The notes under the pieces were generated by a model. The model searched no databases. It was not told where the DNA came from and saw nothing but the letters and a program-made list of their open reading frames with translations. A DNA stretch of 50,556 nt. It comes from Egerieenecus sp048201975. Lineage in GTDB: Bacteria; Bacillota; Clostridia; Christensenellales; Aristaeellaceae. Position 1 is the stretch's first letter; each line of letters opens with the position of its first letter. Of this stretch, positions 13,903 through 21,841 are shown piece after piece. The position numbers and the translations under genes were made by a program. The stretch covers positions 1 through 50,556 of the forward strand of contig DBFBGQ010000124.1 in the NCBI GenBank assembly GCA_048201975.1, read 5' to 3'.

Positions 13903-16542
13903 TTACTTGCCCATCTTCTCCAGAATCGCAGCGTGGGCCGCAGCCAGGCGGGCAATCGGCACACGGAAGGGAGAGCAGCTCACATAGTTCAGGCCAACCT
14001 TGTGGCAGAACATGATGGTGCTCGGGTCGCCGCCGTGCTCGCCGCAGATGCCCAGCTTGATGTTGGGACGGGTCTGACGGCCCAGCTTGGCAGCCATCTC
14101 CACCAGCTTGCCCACGCCGTCGGTGTCCAAACGGGCGAAGGGATCGCTTTCGAAGATCTTGTTGTCGTAGTACGCGCCCAGGAACTTGCCGGCGTCGTCA
14201 CGGGAGAAGCCGAAGGTCATCTGGGTCAGGTCGTTGGTGCCGAAGGAGAAGAACTCCGCTTCCTCGGCGATTTCGTCGGCGGTCACGGCCGCGCGCGGAA
14301 TCTCGATCATGGTGCCCACGTGGTAATCGAGGGTCACGCCCTGCTCCTCGAAGACCTTCTTGGCGGTGTCGTCCACGATCTTCTTCACGAAGGCCAGCTC
14401 CTTCTTGGAGCCCACCAACGGAATCATGATCTCGGGCACGATGTCATAGCCGCATTCCTTCTTCACGTTGATGGCGGCCTGCAGCACGGCGCGGGTCTGC
14501 ATCTCGGCGATTTCGGGATAGGTCACGGCCAGACGGCAGCCACGATGGCCCATCATGGGGTTGGACTCATGCAGGGCGGCGATCTTGTGGATCACTTCGT
14601 CCTTGGTCATGCCCAGATTCTTGGCCAGCTCTTCGATTTCCTCGGTCATGTCCACATGGGGCACGAACTCGTGCAGCGGCGGATCCAGGTAACGGATGGT
14701 CATGGGACGGCCTTCCAGCGCCTTGTACATGGCCTCGAAGTCACCCTGCTGCATGGGCAGGATCTTCGCCAGAGCCTTTTCGCGCTGTTCCTTGGTGTCG
14801 GCCAGAATCATCTCGCGCACGGCGGCGATACGGCTGGCTTCAAAGAACATGTGCTCGGTACGGCACAGGCCGATGCCCTCGGCGCCGAACTGCACAGCCT
14901 GCTTGGTATCGCGGGGAGTGTCGGCGTTGGTGCGGACCATCAGCTTGCGCGCCTTGTCGGCCCAGCCCATGAAGCGGGCAAAGTCGCCGGAGATGGAGGC
15001 TTCCACGGTGGGAATCATGCCGTCGTACACATTGCCGGTGGAGCCGTCCACGGAGATGCAGTCGCCCTCGTGGTACACCTTGCCGGCGATGATCACAGCG
15101 TTGTTTTCCTCGTCGAACTTCAGGTCGCCGCAGCCAACCACAGCCGCGCGGCCCATGCCGCGGGCAACCACGGCAGCGTGGGAGGTCATGCCGCCAAAGG
15201 CGGTCAGGATCGCCTGGGAGAAGTCCATGCCCTCGATGTCCTCAGGGGTGGTCTCGCGGCGCACCAGAATGACCTTTTCCTTGTTCTTGCCATGCTCGGC
15301 AGCGGCATCGGCGGTGAAGTAGATGGCGCCGGCGCCAGCCCCGGGAGAGGCGGGCAGACCCTTGGCGATGACGGGCGCCTTTTTGAGGGCGTCGGCGTCA
15401 AAGTTGGGGTGCAGCAGGCTGTCCAGCTGCTTGGGTTCCACCTTCAGCACGGCCTCCTCCTCGGAGAGCACGCCCTCGTCCACCAGGTCCACGGCGATCT
15501 TCAGCGCGGCCTGAGCGGTGCGCTTGCCGTTACGGGTCTGGAGCATGTAGAGCTTGCCGCGCTCGATGGTGTACTCCATGTCCTGCATGTCGCGGTAGTG
15601 ATCTTCCAGGGTCTTGGCGATGCTCACGAACTGGTCGTACACTTCGGGCATCTGCTCATGCAGCTGGGAGATGGGCTGGGGGGTACGGATACCGGCCACC
15701 ACGTCTTCGCCCTGGGCGTTGAGCAGGTACTCGCCGTAGAGCTTCTTCTCGCCGGTGGAGGGGTTGCGGGTGAAGGCAACGCCCGTGCCGGAGGTTTCGC
15801 CCATGTTGCCGAACACCATAGACTGCACGTTCACGGCAGTGCCCCAGTCGCCGGGGATGTCGTTCATGCGGCGGTAGTAGATGGCGCGGGGGTTGTCCCA
15901 GGAGCGGAACACGGCCTTGATGGCTTCCATCAGCTGCTCCTTGGGGTTCTGGGGGAAGTCCACGCCCTTTTCAGCCTTGTAGATGGCCTTGAAGCGCTCC
16001 ACGACTTCCTTCAGGTCCTCGGCGGTCAGGTCGCGGTCGAACTTCACGCCGCGCTTTTCCTTGAACTCATCCAGCACGTCTTCGAACTTGCGCTTTTCGA
16101 TTTCCATCACCACGTCGGAGAACATGGCGATGAAGCGGCGGTACGCGTCGTAGGCGAAGTGCTCGTTGCTGGTCAGCTTGGCCAGACCCTTGACGGAAAC
16201 GTCGTTCAGGCCCAGGTTCAGGATGGTGTCCATCATGCCGGGCATGGAGGCGCGGGCGCCGGAGCGCACGGAAACCAGCCAGGGATCGTTCTCGTCGCCG
16301 AACTTCTTGCCGACGATTTCTTCAGTCTTGGCCAGGGCCTCGTAAATCTGCGCTTCGATGTCGGCGGCAATCACCTTGCCATCGGCATAGTAGCGGGTGC
16401 AGGCTTCGGTGGAAATGGTGAAGCCCTGGGGCACCGGCAGACCAATGCGGGTCATCTCAGCCAGGTTGGCGCCCTTGCCGCCAAGCAGTTCGCGCATGTC
16501 GGCATTGCCTTCCTTGAAGAGATAGACGTACTTCTTCTCCAT
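13903..16542 (-). CDS. ppdK: Pyruvate, phosphate dikinase
   Basis: An 879-residue enzyme that interconverts pyruvate + ATP + Pi and phosphoenolpyruvate + AMP + PPi, a central reversible step of glycolysis/gluconeogenesis in many anaerobes. The N-terminal ATP-grasp part begins KYVYLFKEGNADMRELLGGKGANLAEM. The swivelling domain has the phospho-accepting His in GGMTSHAAVVARGMG. The C-terminal PEP barrel ends with the acid/base Cys in LGICGEHGG. GAGGAGG lies 9 bases before ATG 16542; a longer in-frame start at 16638 falls in the structured leader and is unlikely. Full length. No regulatory kinase/phosphatase gene is adjacent. Confidence 0.97.
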   Translation of the reverse strand: MEKKYVYLFKEGNADMRELLGGKGANLAEMTRIGLPVPQGFTISTEACTRYYADGKVIAADIEAQIYEALAKTEEIVGKKFGDENDPWLVSVRSGARASMPGMMDTILNLGLNDVSVKGLAKLTSNEHFAYDAYRRFIAMFSDVVMEIEKRKFEDVLDEFKEKRGVKFDRDLTAEDLKEVVERFKAIYKAEKGVDFPQNPKEQLMEAIKAVFRSWDNPRAIYYRRMNDIPGDWGTAVNVQSMVFGNMGETSGTGVAFTRNPSTGEKKLYGEYLLNAQGEDVVAGIRTPQPISQLHEQMPEVYDQFVSIAKTLEDHYRDMQDMEYTIERGKLYMLQTRNGKRTAQAALKIAVDLVDEGVLSEEEAVLKVEPKQLDSLLHPNFDADALKKAPVIAKGLPASPGAGAGAIYFTADAAAEHGKNKEKVILVRRETTPEDIEGMDFSQAILTAFGGMTSHAAVVARGMGRAAVVGCGDLKFDEENNAVIIAGKVYHEGDCISVDGSTGNVYDGMIPTVEASISGDFARFMGWADKARKLMVRTNADTPRDTKQAVQFGAEGIGLCRTEHMFFEASRIAAVREMILADTKEQREKALAKILPMQQGDFEAMYKALEGRPMTIRYLDPPLHEFVPHVDMTEEIEELAKNLGMTKDEVIHKIAALHESNPMMGHRGCRLAVTYPEIAEMQTRAVLQAAINVKKECGYDIVPEIMIPLVGSKKELAFVKKIVDDTAKKVFEEQGVTLDYHVGTMIEIPRAAVTADEIAEEAEFFSFGTNDLTQMTFGFSRDDAGKFLGAYYDNKIFESDPFARLDTDGVGKLVEMAAKLGRQTRPNIKLGICGEHGGDPSTIMFCHKVGLNYVSCSPFRVPIARLAAAHAAILEKMGK

Positions 16543-16678
16543 GGGAAATTCCTCCTCGTTGGTTTTTGCACAGAGATGAAACCTCTGTGTGGAAAAGTCT
16601 GAGGAGACACAGCGTTTGCAGCTCAGACAATCCCTCACATATCCCTGAAATTATACTATTTTTTTGCCAGTTTGGCAA
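16543..16678 (-). promoter_or_regulatory. ppdK promoter and structured 5' leader
   Basis: Promoter on the minus strand: TTGCCA (16678-16673), 17 bases, TATAAT (16655-16650). The -35 box is half of a perfect palindrome TTGCCA-AAC-TGGCAA, a candidate operator. The leader of roughly 100 bases contains two perfect 7-bp hairpins: GTCTGAG/CTCAGAC (16597-16628) and CACAGAG/CTCTGTG (16569-16589). They may affect mRNA stability or translation. Confidence 0.75.
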
Positions 16679-16830
16679 TACGTTATCCGGGCGAATCGCT
16701 GGTTTTCAGAAATTTTCTCCGCCGCCCCGGCTGGGGGAAGATGTTTCTTTCCTGTATTTGGGAAGGGTTTGCCCTGGGGCTGGGCGAAATTTATCTATCT
16801 GATTTTTTAGGAAGCGGAGAGACGAAATCC

Positions 16831-17322
16831 ATGAGCAACAAGGAGAGCGTGCTGCGTCAGCTGGACGCGCTGGGGATTCCCTATGTCTGCCATGAGCATC
16901 CGGCGGCGTTTACCATGGAGGACTGCTATCGTTTGCCCTTTGTGACCCCGGAGCTGCTCTTTTGCAAAAACCTGCTGCTGTGCAACCGGCAGCAGACAAG
17001 CTTTTATTTGCTGGTGATTTCCCCGGAGCGCAGCTTCCGCACGGCGGAGCTGAGTCATGAGCTGGGCGTATCCCGCCTGAGCTTTGCGCCGGAGGAGACG
17101 CTGCCGCGTTTGCTGGGCCTGGAGAAGGGCGCGGTCAGCCCCCTGGGGCTGTGGTTTGACCGGGAAAAGCGGGTCCGGCTGCTGTTTGAGCGCGGCCTGC
17201 GCCGGCAGGGGCAGATAGCCTTTCACCCCTGTGACAACCGGGCCACCGTGGTCTTTGACCAGGAGGTGTTTTGGGCTCGCGTGGCGCCTGCGCTGACGAC
17301 CTCGGTGGAGTTTGTGCTGTAA
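16831..17322 (+). CDS. YbaK/ProX-type aminoacyl-tRNA deacylase
   Basis: A 163-residue protein of the YbaK/prolyl-tRNA-editing family, which hydrolyses mis-charged aminoacyl-tRNA in trans. Recognisable parts are the N-terminal LRQLDALGIPYVCHEHPAAFTMED, the strand FCKNLLLCNRQQTSFYLLVISPE that carries the family Lys, LSHELGVSRLSFAPEETL, and AVSPLGLWFD. It is most like the PrdX/ProX branch. The start at 16831 is chosen by position after a weak GGAAGCGGAGAG; the frame is open further upstream but has no better start. It has its own unit between the divergent ppdK and the LytTR gene. Substrate tRNA is inferred only. Confidence 0.85.
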   Translation: MSNKESVLRQLDALGIPYVCHEHPAAFTMEDCYRLPFVTPELLFCKNLLLCNRQQTSFYLLVISPERSFRTAELSHELGVSRLSFAPEETLPRLLGLEKGAVSPLGLWFDREKRVRLLFERGLRRQGQIAFHPCDNRATVVFDQEVFWARVAPALTTSVEFVL

Positions 17323-17372
17323 TTTCCCCCTGGATTGCAGAAAAGTTACCAATTCGTTTGCGCAGAATGGTA

Positions 17373-17401
17373 TTGACAACGCCCAAAACATCTAGTACAA
17401 T
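17373..17401 (+). promoter_or_regulatory. Promoter of the LytTR regulator gene
   Basis: TTGACA (17373-17378), 17-base spacer, TACAAT (17396-17401). About 60 bases of leader precede the ATG; the ACGTTGACATTTCG in it is loosely like a LytTR half-site. Confidence 0.75.
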
Positions 17402-17461
17402 TCGTGTAACAATTCCTTTCATGACGTTGACATTTCGTGAAATCCTTAAGGAGGGCGAGCT

Positions 17462-18196
17462 ATGCTGGCCGCAGCAATCTTGAATGCGCTACCCGACGAA
17501 CAGAAGATTCTGGAGGGAGCTCTGCGGCGTTATCTTTCGGAGCATACGTTGCGTATGGAGGTCCATACCTTTGATCACGCGGAGGCGTTCTGGGAGGCGC
17601 GTCAGCAGCGGTATTTTGAGCTGCTGCTGTTGGTGGTGCGGCAAGGAGAAGAGGAGGGCATCAATCTGGCGCGGCGCTTGCGGGAGCGGGACCAGGAGAC
17701 GCTGCTGATTTTCGTTAGCCCGGATGCCGGCTGGGCCGTGGAAAGCTATCGGGTGCGCGCCCATGACTATTTGCTGTGGCCCTTCAGCTATCCGCAGTTT
17801 GAAGGCATGATGAACCTGTGCGCGCAGACGCTGCGCCGTCGCCGCCCGTTCATTGAGATTAAGGAAGGCCGTTTGACCACCCGGGTGCTGCTGGAGGACA
17901 TTTACTTTACGGATTATCATAACCATTACATACAAATTCACCTGCGGGACCGGCTGATTCGCACCTATATGCCCTTTCCAGCCTTTGCGGAATTGATGGC
18001 CTCCCACCCGCGCTTTCTTTGCTGCTACCGCAACGTGCTGGTGAACATGGATTGGATCGTCTCCGTGGACGAGCAAGATTTCCTGTTGGAGGACGGCAGT
18101 CGGGTTCCCGTGTCGCGGAACGGGCGGCAGCTTCTGCTGCAGCGGTATCAGGATTATCTGTTTGAAAAGCAGGAATACCGCGGGGATGTGGGATGA
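17462..18196 (+). CDS. LytTR response regulator with degenerate receiver
   Basis: A 244-residue DNA-binding regulator. The C-terminal LytTR domain (about residues 135-240) is clear: FIEIKEGRLTTRVLLEDIYFTDYHNHYIQIHLRDR, then FLCCYRNVLVNMDWIVSVDEQDFLLEDGSRVPVSRN. The N-terminal part has receiver-like spacing, but the phospho-acceptor Asp position in FELLLLVVRQGEEEG is Val/Arg. The usual Lys of DYLLKPF is replaced in DYLLWPF. It is therefore unlikely to be controlled by Asp phosphorylation. No histidine kinase gene is nearby. AAGGAGG lies before ATG 17462. The gene has its own promoter and ends at a repeat hairpin. Confidence 0.9.
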   Translation: MLAAAILNALPDEQKILEGALRRYLSEHTLRMEVHTFDHAEAFWEARQQRYFELLLLVVRQGEEEGINLARRLRERDQETLLIFVSPDAGWAVESYRVRAHDYLLWPFSYPQFEGMMNLCAQTLRRRRPFIEIKEGRLTTRVLLEDIYFTDYHNHYIQIHLRDRLIRTYMPFPAFAELMASHPRFLCCYRNVLVNMDWIVSVDEQDFLLEDGSRVPVSRNGRQLLLQRYQDYLFEKQEYRGDVG

Positions 18197-18200
18197 AAAA

Positions 18201-18227
18201 AGCGCGCCCCTTATTCCTGGGCGCGCT
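18201..18227 (+). terminator. GC-rich hairpin after the LytTR gene
   Basis: AGCGCGCCC pairs perfectly with GGGCGCGCT around a 9-base loop, 4 bases after the stop codon. It is followed by CAAACTGTCAAAAAAC, a module end, not by a T-run. Confidence 0.6.
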
Positions 18228-18320
18228 CAAACTGTCAAAAAACTCCCTAGAGGCGTCGGAGGGGCCGCAGCCCCTTCGACTTTCATTTTGTGTAAGCGGC
18301 TTTGCCGGCTTCAGACTGCC
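18228..18320 (+). repeat. Intergenic repeat module B, copy 2
   Basis: Close copy of 7325-7408: GTCAAAAAACTCCCTAGAGG, CGTCGGAGGGGC, CCCTTCGACTTT, then AAGCGGCTTTGCCGGCTT. It ends at CAGACTGCCGACAAAGG, another module-end motif, where the transposase remnant begins. Confidence 0.75.
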
Positions 18321-19290
18321 GACAAAGGGGCTGTTTTCGAGAGGGAGCAGCCCCTACATAGGATAAGAAAGCAAAAGGAAAAGCGAAACGCCTTGGCAAT
18401 GCGTTTCATGTTCTGCACCGCGGCGGTGAGGAAGGACTGCTCGTACATGTTGTGAATTCCGAGCATGCGGGCATAGTGCAGGCCATGTAACTCTTTGGCT
18501 TCTGCGAAAAATCGTTCAATGGTTTTCTTGCGCCAGGCGTAAATCCGTTTCCCGCTGCTTGTCTTCGTAAACGCGTCCGCCTGTTCCAATGCATCCTGCC
18601 ATACGTGCCGCGTCACCTGCCTTCTGCTTGATTTTTATGCAGTTGTCCGCTGTCCGGATCGCTTTTGCTCTGCTGGACCTCTCGGGTCGGTGGATCATCA
18701 TCGTCGTTCTTCTTATCAAAGGGCTTCTTGCCCAGTTCCTTGCGGTCCTGCTCGATGGCCTTGTCCAGCTCTTCCAGATACGCTTTGGGCGTTCGTTCCA
18801 CCATGACCGTTCTCTTTTTGTGCTTGTTGGCTTTGGCCATGACGTGGGTCGAATCCGTATACAGAATCGTTCGGCCCACCAATCCCTTTTCCATGGCCTG
18901 GCGCACAATCTGATTGAAGATCTGCTCGGGAATATTGTTATCCCGGAAACGGCGCTTGCGGTTCACGCTCAGCATTGTGGCGTCCGGCGCCTTCTCCGTC
19001 AGGTTTAGCCCACAGAACCATTTATACGCCATATTATAGTTGAATTCTTCCTCCAGCCGCCGCTCCGAACGGATGCCGTAGAGATATCCCACAAACAGCA
19101 TGCGGAACAGCACCTCCGGCTCAATGGCCGAGCGGCCCAGGTTGGCGCTGTACAGCGGTGCGCACAGCCTGCGGATGAATGAGAAGTCGATGCTCCGGTC
19201 GATCTTCCGCAGCAGATGGTCCTGCGGTACCAGCTATTCCAGGATGATCAGTTCCATTCCCTGTTGCTTTTCGTGGAATTTGTTCAGCAT
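18311..19290 (-). pseudogene. Decayed IS1182-family transposase
   Basis: Remnant of an IS1182-type (DDE) transposase. The intact start is ATG 19290 (MLNKFHEKQQGMELIILE), but codon 19 is an amber stop (19236-19234). The N-terminal third continues in frame (GYLYGIRSERRLEEEFNYNMAYKWFCGL, then LYTDSTHVMAKANKHKK with the first catalytic Asp). After DPDSGQLHKNQAEGR the frame breaks and the central catalytic part is missing. The C-terminal block TRHVWQDALEQADAF...TIERFFAEAKELHGLHYARMLG resumes in another frame near 18616. A nonsense mutation, an internal deletion and a frameshift leave it inactive. It sits between two repeat modules. Confidence 0.88.
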
Positions 19291-19390
19291 GCCGTTCTCT
19301 CCTGCTTCTTTCTTTTGTGTTTCTCGTTCTCTTCTGTTTCTTCTCCATATATTCGACATGTTTATTCGTTTTTCCTTATGAAAAAAAACG

Positions 19391-19618
19391 TTGACTTGAT
19401 TTTGTCAACGGTCTGCGCCGCCAGTGGCGGCTGTTGTATGCCCGCCTTTCTCAACCGGAACGAGCGGCGGTACGCCGCGACGATTGAGGTTGCGTAACGA
19501 CCGGAAGGCCTCCTGGTCGCGCCGAGGTTTTCGAAGCAATCCAATTTGAGATCAAATACCTTATCGACAGCCTGTGCGGCGCCGGCGCGCCGCTCTTTTT
19601 TCCCATGCCGGCGCATAA
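19391..19618 (+). repeat. Module A repeat, long variant
   Basis: On the minus strand it reads CAGGCTGTCGATAAGGTATTTG, a CGCGACCAGGAGGCCTTCCGG block, CGCAACCTCAATCGTCGC and AGAAAGGCGGGCAT. This is the same extra insert as in the 13.5-kb copy. It ends against the GCGGCGC/GCGCCGC hairpin (19590-19607) just before the FeoA-like frame. The 344-base gap after the transposase holds this repeat and nothing else I can name. Confidence 0.7.
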
Positions 19619-19634
19619 GCTCCATGTGAGGTGA

Positions 19635-19910
19635 TGCGCTCTGTACACGCTGGCGGATCTTGCGCCCCACTGCAGCGGCACCATTCGCCGCATCCATGGG
19701 AGCAGCCTGGTTTTGAACCGCCTGCTGGCGCTGGGGTTTACCCCCGGCGCGCAGGTGACGCGCCTGTTCAGCGCCCCGTTCGGCGACCCGCTGGCCTTCC
19801 GGGTGCGGGGGTACACCCTGGCCATCGGCCGGGAACAAGCCCGGCTGGTGGAGCTGACGCAGGAGGCATCAAAAAAGCGGAAGCAAAGCGCTGCTTTCCT
19901 TCCGCTATGA
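19635..19910 (+). CDS. FeoA-like protein, start unclear (possible frameshift)
   Basis: The open frame encodes YTLADLAPHCSGTIRRI...LNRLLALGFTPGAQVTRLFSAPFGDPLAFRVRGYTLAIGREQARLVEL, a complete SH3-like FeoA domain. These small proteins support the ferrous iron transporter FeoB, but no feoB is in the window. There is no ATG in frame. GAGGTG precedes ATG 19634, which lies in the next frame; losing one base after codon 3 would join MRS to YTLADL. It is either a frameshifted gene, a sequencing error, or one with a rare start (CTG 19641 or TTG 19713). The last 15 residues come from the glmS terminator region. Confidence 0.6.
   Translation, partial: CALYTLADLAPHCSGTIRRIHGSSLVLNRLLALGFTPGAQVTRLFSAPFGDPLAFRVRGYTLAIGREQARLVELTQEASKKRKQSAAFLPL
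19870..19907 (-). terminator. Intrinsic terminator of glmS
   Basis: On the minus strand AGCGGAAG-AAAGC pairs with GCTTT-CTTCCGCT (one bulge each side), followed by six T. It lies 15 bases beyond the glmS stop and overlaps the end of the FeoA-like frame on the other strand. Confidence 0.88.
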
Positions 19911-19922
19911 ACTCTTCGGGAC

Positions 19923-21758
19923 TTACTCCACGGTGACGGACTTGGCCAGGTTGCGGGGCTTATCCACGTCGCAGCCGCGGCTGACGGCCATGTAGTAGGC
20001 CAGCAGCTGCACGGGAATTACCGCCAGCAGCGGCGCCAGCTCGTCGGGCACGTTGGGGATCAGCCACATCTCGTTGGCAACGCTCCGGGCCTGCTCGCAC
20101 AGGTCCTCCGGGCAAATCACCAGCACATGCGCGCCCCGGGACTTGACCTCACGGATGTTGGATAGGGTTTTCTCCGCCAGGGCATGCTGGGTAAGCAGCG
20201 CGCAGACCAGGCTGCCCTCCTCAATCAGCGCGATGGTGCCGTGCTTCAACTCCCCGGCGGCGTACGCTTCGGAGAAGATGTAGCTGACCTCCTTGAGCTT
20301 CAGGGACGCCTCCATGGCCAACGCCCAGTCCAGGCCGCGGCCGATATAGAACACATGCTTGCGGTCAAAATGCCGGCTGGCAAAGCGCTGGGCCTCCCCG
20401 GCCAGCTCCAGCACCTGCTTGGCCTGGGCGGGCAGCGCAGCCAGCGCAGCCAGCATCCGCTGGGCCTGCTCCGGGGCCATCGCGCCCCGCTTGAACCCCA
20501 GGTCCACCGCCATGAGCAGCATCATTTCCACCTGGGTGATGTAGGCCTTGGTGCTGGCCACGGCGATCTCCGGCCCGGCCCAGGTGAACAGCACGTTTCC
20601 CTCAGTCTCCCGGGCCATGGAGGAGCCCACCACGTTGGTCAGCGCCATGACCTTTGCGCCGGATTTCCGCGCCTCCCGCAGGGCGGCCAGGGTATCCGCG
20701 GTTTCGCCGCTCTGGCTGATGGCCATGCACAGGTCCTCCCGCCCCAGAATGGGATTGCGATAGCGGAACTCCGAGGCGACCTCCGCTTCCACGGGCAGCC
20801 GTGCCAGGCGCTCGATCAGGTACTTGCCAATCATCCCCGCATGGTAGGCCGTGCCGCAGGCCACCATGCACATTTTTCGCAGATCCCGCGCCTGCTCCGC
20901 CGACAGGGGGAAGGCCTCCTGGCGCAGCGTCATGGTCTGGGCGTCCACATGGGCGGAGAAGGTCTTCTGCAGTGCGTCGGGCTCCTCGTGAATCTCCTTG
21001 AGCATGAAGTGAGGCCAGCCGCCCTTCTCTGCGGCGGCCACATCCCAATCCACATGGAAGGCCTTCACCGGGCGCTCATGTCCCATGGGATTCAGAATGC
21101 GCACGCCGTCCGCGCGCACCTCGGCAATTTCCTTGTCCTCCAATAGGGCGATCTCCCGGGTATGGCTGAGAATCGCGGGGATATCGCTGGCCGCCAGGTT
21201 TTCCCCCTTCCCCAGGCCCAGCACCAGGGGGCTGTCCTTGCGGGTGGCCCAGAATTGATCCGGCTCGCCCCGATGCAGCACGCACAGCGCCCAGCTGCCC
21301 TCCAGCATGCCCGACGCCTCCCGCAGGGCCTGCACCATATCTCCCCGGTACAGGTAATGCAGCAGATGGGCGATCACCTCCGTGTCCGTCTGGGAAACAA
21401 ACACGCAGCCCTGCCCCTCCAGAAATTCGCGCAGCCGCTGATGATTCTCAATGATGCCGTTGTGTACCAGAGCAATGTCGCCCTTTACATCCGTGTGGGG
21501 ATGGGCGTTCAAATCGCTGGGCTCCCCATGGGTGGCCCAGCGGGTATGGCCGATGCCCAGGGAGCCGGGCAGGGGCTGCGCCGCCAGGCGGTCCCGCAGG
21601 TTCTGCAGCCGGCCCTTGGCCTTGCTCACCTGGATCTCCCCCTGATCCATCACCGCCACCCCCGCGCTGTCATAGCCGCGGTACTCCAGGTGCTCCAGCC
21701 CCCGAAGCAATACTTCCTGCGCGCTTTGCGCGCCGATATAGCCAACAATTCCGCACAT
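19923..21758 (-). CDS. glmS: Glutamine--fructose-6-phosphate aminotransferase
   Basis: A 611-residue enzyme making glucosamine-6-phosphate from fructose-6-phosphate and glutamine, the entry to peptidoglycan amino sugars. The mature N-terminal nucleophile Cys follows Met1 (MCGIVGYIG). The glutaminase domain has RWATHGEPSDLNAHPH. Two SIS domains follow, with SQSGETADTLAALREA and AVASTKAYITQVEM. The C-terminus DVDKPRNLAKSVTVE is the conserved isomerase end. Full length. The 5' region is too short for a glmS ribozyme and shows none. It has its own promoter with a palindromic element. Confidence 0.97.
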   Translation of the reverse strand: MCGIVGYIGAQSAQEVLLRGLEHLEYRGYDSAGVAVMDQGEIQVSKAKGRLQNLRDRLAAQPLPGSLGIGHTRWATHGEPSDLNAHPHTDVKGDIALVHNGIIENHQRLREFLEGQGCVFVSQTDTEVIAHLLHYLYRGDMVQALREASGMLEGSWALCVLHRGEPDQFWATRKDSPLVLGLGKGENLAASDIPAILSHTREIALLEDKEIAEVRADGVRILNPMGHERPVKAFHVDWDVAAAEKGGWPHFMLKEIHEEPDALQKTFSAHVDAQTMTLRQEAFPLSAEQARDLRKMCMVACGTAYHAGMIGKYLIERLARLPVEAEVASEFRYRNPILGREDLCMAISQSGETADTLAALREARKSGAKVMALTNVVGSSMARETEGNVLFTWAGPEIAVASTKAYITQVEMMLLMAVDLGFKRGAMAPEQAQRMLAALAALPAQAKQVLELAGEAQRFASRHFDRKHVFYIGRGLDWALAMEASLKLKEVSYIFSEAYAAGELKHGTIALIEEGSLVCALLTQHALAEKTLSNIREVKSRGAHVLVICPEDLCEQARSVANEMWLIPNVPDELAPLLAVIPVQLLAYYMAVSRGCDVDKPRNLAKSVTVE

Positions 21759-21807
21759 GCGATGTCATCCTCCTATATTTAATACGTCTTAATACGTATT
21801 GTGTTGT

Positions 21808-21836
21808 ATTGTAGCACAATGCGCGGAAAAGCGCAA
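21808..21836 (-). promoter_or_regulatory. glmS promoter
   Basis: Minus strand: TTGCGC (21836-21831), 17 bases, TACAAT (21813-21808). Between it and the ATG lie two AATACGT repeats, one of them in the perfect palindrome AATACGTATT (21791-21800), a candidate operator. Confidence 0.65.
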
Positions 21837-21841
21837 GCCCT

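Noticed and set aside
13798..16602. Long plus-strand open frame opposite ppdK
   Set aside because: Same cause; ppdK on the minus strand has all catalytic motifs.
21759..21841. glmS ribozyme upstream of glmS
   Set aside because: Only 83 bases separate the genes and none of the ribozyme core is visible.
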